A stretch of DNA of 5,548 bases, taken from contig JAKAGC010000320.1 in NCBI GenBank assembly GCA_021817755.1, forward strand, positions 1 to 5,548, given 5' to 3'. Both the position numbers and the translations under genes were made by a program. The notes below the pieces were generated by a model, which searched no databases, was not told the origin of the DNA, and worked only from the letters and a program-made list of their open reading frames with translations. Position 1 is the stretch's first letter. Every line of letters starts with the position of its first letter. Shown here in pieces: positions 5,350 to 5,548 of this stretch. The stretch comes from Acidobacteriota bacterium (lineage in GTDB: Bacteria; Acidobacteriota; Aminicenantia; UBA2199).

Positions 5350-5548
5350 TTACATCTTTTCATAATTATGAAGAGTTTTTCGGGGGTCCAGGGGGCGGTT
5401 TTGCAAAAAAGCACCCTGGGAAAACACCAATTCGTTTAAATGCTTTTTGATATTTTCCAATACCACATCCCATGAAAAATAGGTTTTCACATAGTTGTAA
5501 CCCTTAATTCCTATTTGATTACGAATGTTCCGATTGTCATAAAGAGTG
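5350..5548 (-). CDS. C-terminal end of a probable GT4-type glycosyltransferase; 5' part outside window
   Basis: An open frame enters from the right edge and ends at TAA (5350-5352), giving 65 residues with no start in the window. The first part, LYDNRNIRNQIGIKGYNYV then KTYFSWDVVLENIKKHL, matches the usual end of group 1 (GT-B fold, GT4) glycosyltransferases. In these a 'd..lr..ig..gy..v...fsWd.v' segment forms the closing C-terminal helix. Such enzymes transfer sugars from nucleotide donors in surface polysaccharide or lipid glycan synthesis. The identification rests on this short piece only, so the acceptor and donor are unknown. The final ~25 residues (after NELV) are atypical and are encoded by a GC-rich inverted repeat (5388-5419), so the native end may have been extended. 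The gap to the iron-sulfur gene is 53 nt, so cotranscription is possible but not shown. Confidence 0.7.
   Translation of the reverse strand, partial: TLYDNRNIRNQIGIKGYNYVKTYFSWDVVLENIKKHLNELVFSQGAFLQNRPLDPRKTLHNYEKM
5356..5375. repeat. AT-rich near-palindrome at the 3' end of the glycosyltransferase gene
   Basis: The core TTCATAATTATGAA (5359-5372) is perfectly self-complementary. With one mismatch it extends to 20 bases. It overlaps the last codons of the glycosyltransferase frame. On the minus strand a U6 run follows about ten bases later, so a weak terminator is conceivable, but the stem is AU-rich and not close to the U-run. Confidence 0.4.
5388..5419. repeat. GC-rich imperfect inverted repeat, possibly a dispersed REP-like element
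   Basis: CCAGGGGGC (5388-5396) pairs with GCACCCTGG (5411-5419) at eight of nine positions. The 14-base interval contains the 10-bp palindrome TTTTGCAAAA (5399-5408). Two G5 runs just here contrast strongly with the AT-rich surroundings. GGGGTCC-plus-CCAGGG hairpins of this look recur as dispersed repeats in various bacterial genomes, but whether this one is repeated cannot be known from one window. Confidence 0.5.

Noticed and set aside
5381..5420. Possible G-quadruplex on the plus strand
   Set aside because: Only three G-runs of three or more are present (5382-5386, 5391-5395, 5418-5420), and the last is far away, so a standard four-run motif is missing.
1..5548. CRISPR array, tRNA, rRNA, insertion sequence or defence system
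   Set aside because: No regularly spaced repeats, cloverleaf-like segments, transposase motifs or target duplications were seen; coding genes fill almost the whole window.

Overview
All five genes in this window lie on the minus strand, so the biology reads from high to low coordinates. The DNA is AT-rich, with A/T tracts between genes. The organism is a diderm (Gram-negative-type) bacterium, because the main locus encodes a complete envelope-spanning RND efflux pump with a TolC-like outer-membrane protein. The N-terminus of the pump gene and the adaptor resemble versions common in the Bacteroidota/FCB group. However, three of the four pump-operon genes have clear purine-rich Shine-Dalgarno sequences, and the regulator has a sigma70-like TTGCAT-N17-TATACT promoter. 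Both are unusual for Bacteroidota proper. An FCB-related or candidate-phylum lineage is therefore a guess only.

Layout from right to left. 5548-5350: the C-terminal end of a probable GT4-type glycosyltransferase, whose last ~25 codons run through a GC-rich inverted repeat. 5296-4145: a GlcF/LutA/HdrB-like protein with two 4Fe-4S motifs and two CCG domains, probably the iron-sulfur subunit of a 2-hydroxyacid (glycolate/lactate-type) oxidoreductase. 4144-3984: a regulatory region with an A8T8 tract, a promoter and a near-perfect 27-bp operator-like palindrome just downstream of the -10 box. 3983-1: a tetR, outer-membrane factor, membrane-fusion protein, RND transporter operon. The TetR stop and OMF start overlap as ATGA, the next gaps are 26 and 38 nt, and the RND gene runs off the left edge after 257 codons.

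How it works together (inference from family knowledge). The TetR-family protein probably represses its own promoter by binding the palindrome over the transcription start. A ligand would relieve repression and induce the whole pump. The inner-membrane RND transporter, the periplasmic adaptor (which carries the R-x3-L-x6-S tip motif) and the TolC-like channel would assemble into one tripartite exporter. The substrate cannot be read from the sequence.

No mobile element, CRISPR array, tRNA or rRNA was seen, and I see no evidence of a wholly new system. The most distinctive points are the Cys/Lys-rich tail of the regulator, the operator geometry, ribosome-binding sites placed in the loops of AU-only inverted repeats, and the GC-rich repeat forming the tail of the glycosyltransferase gene.
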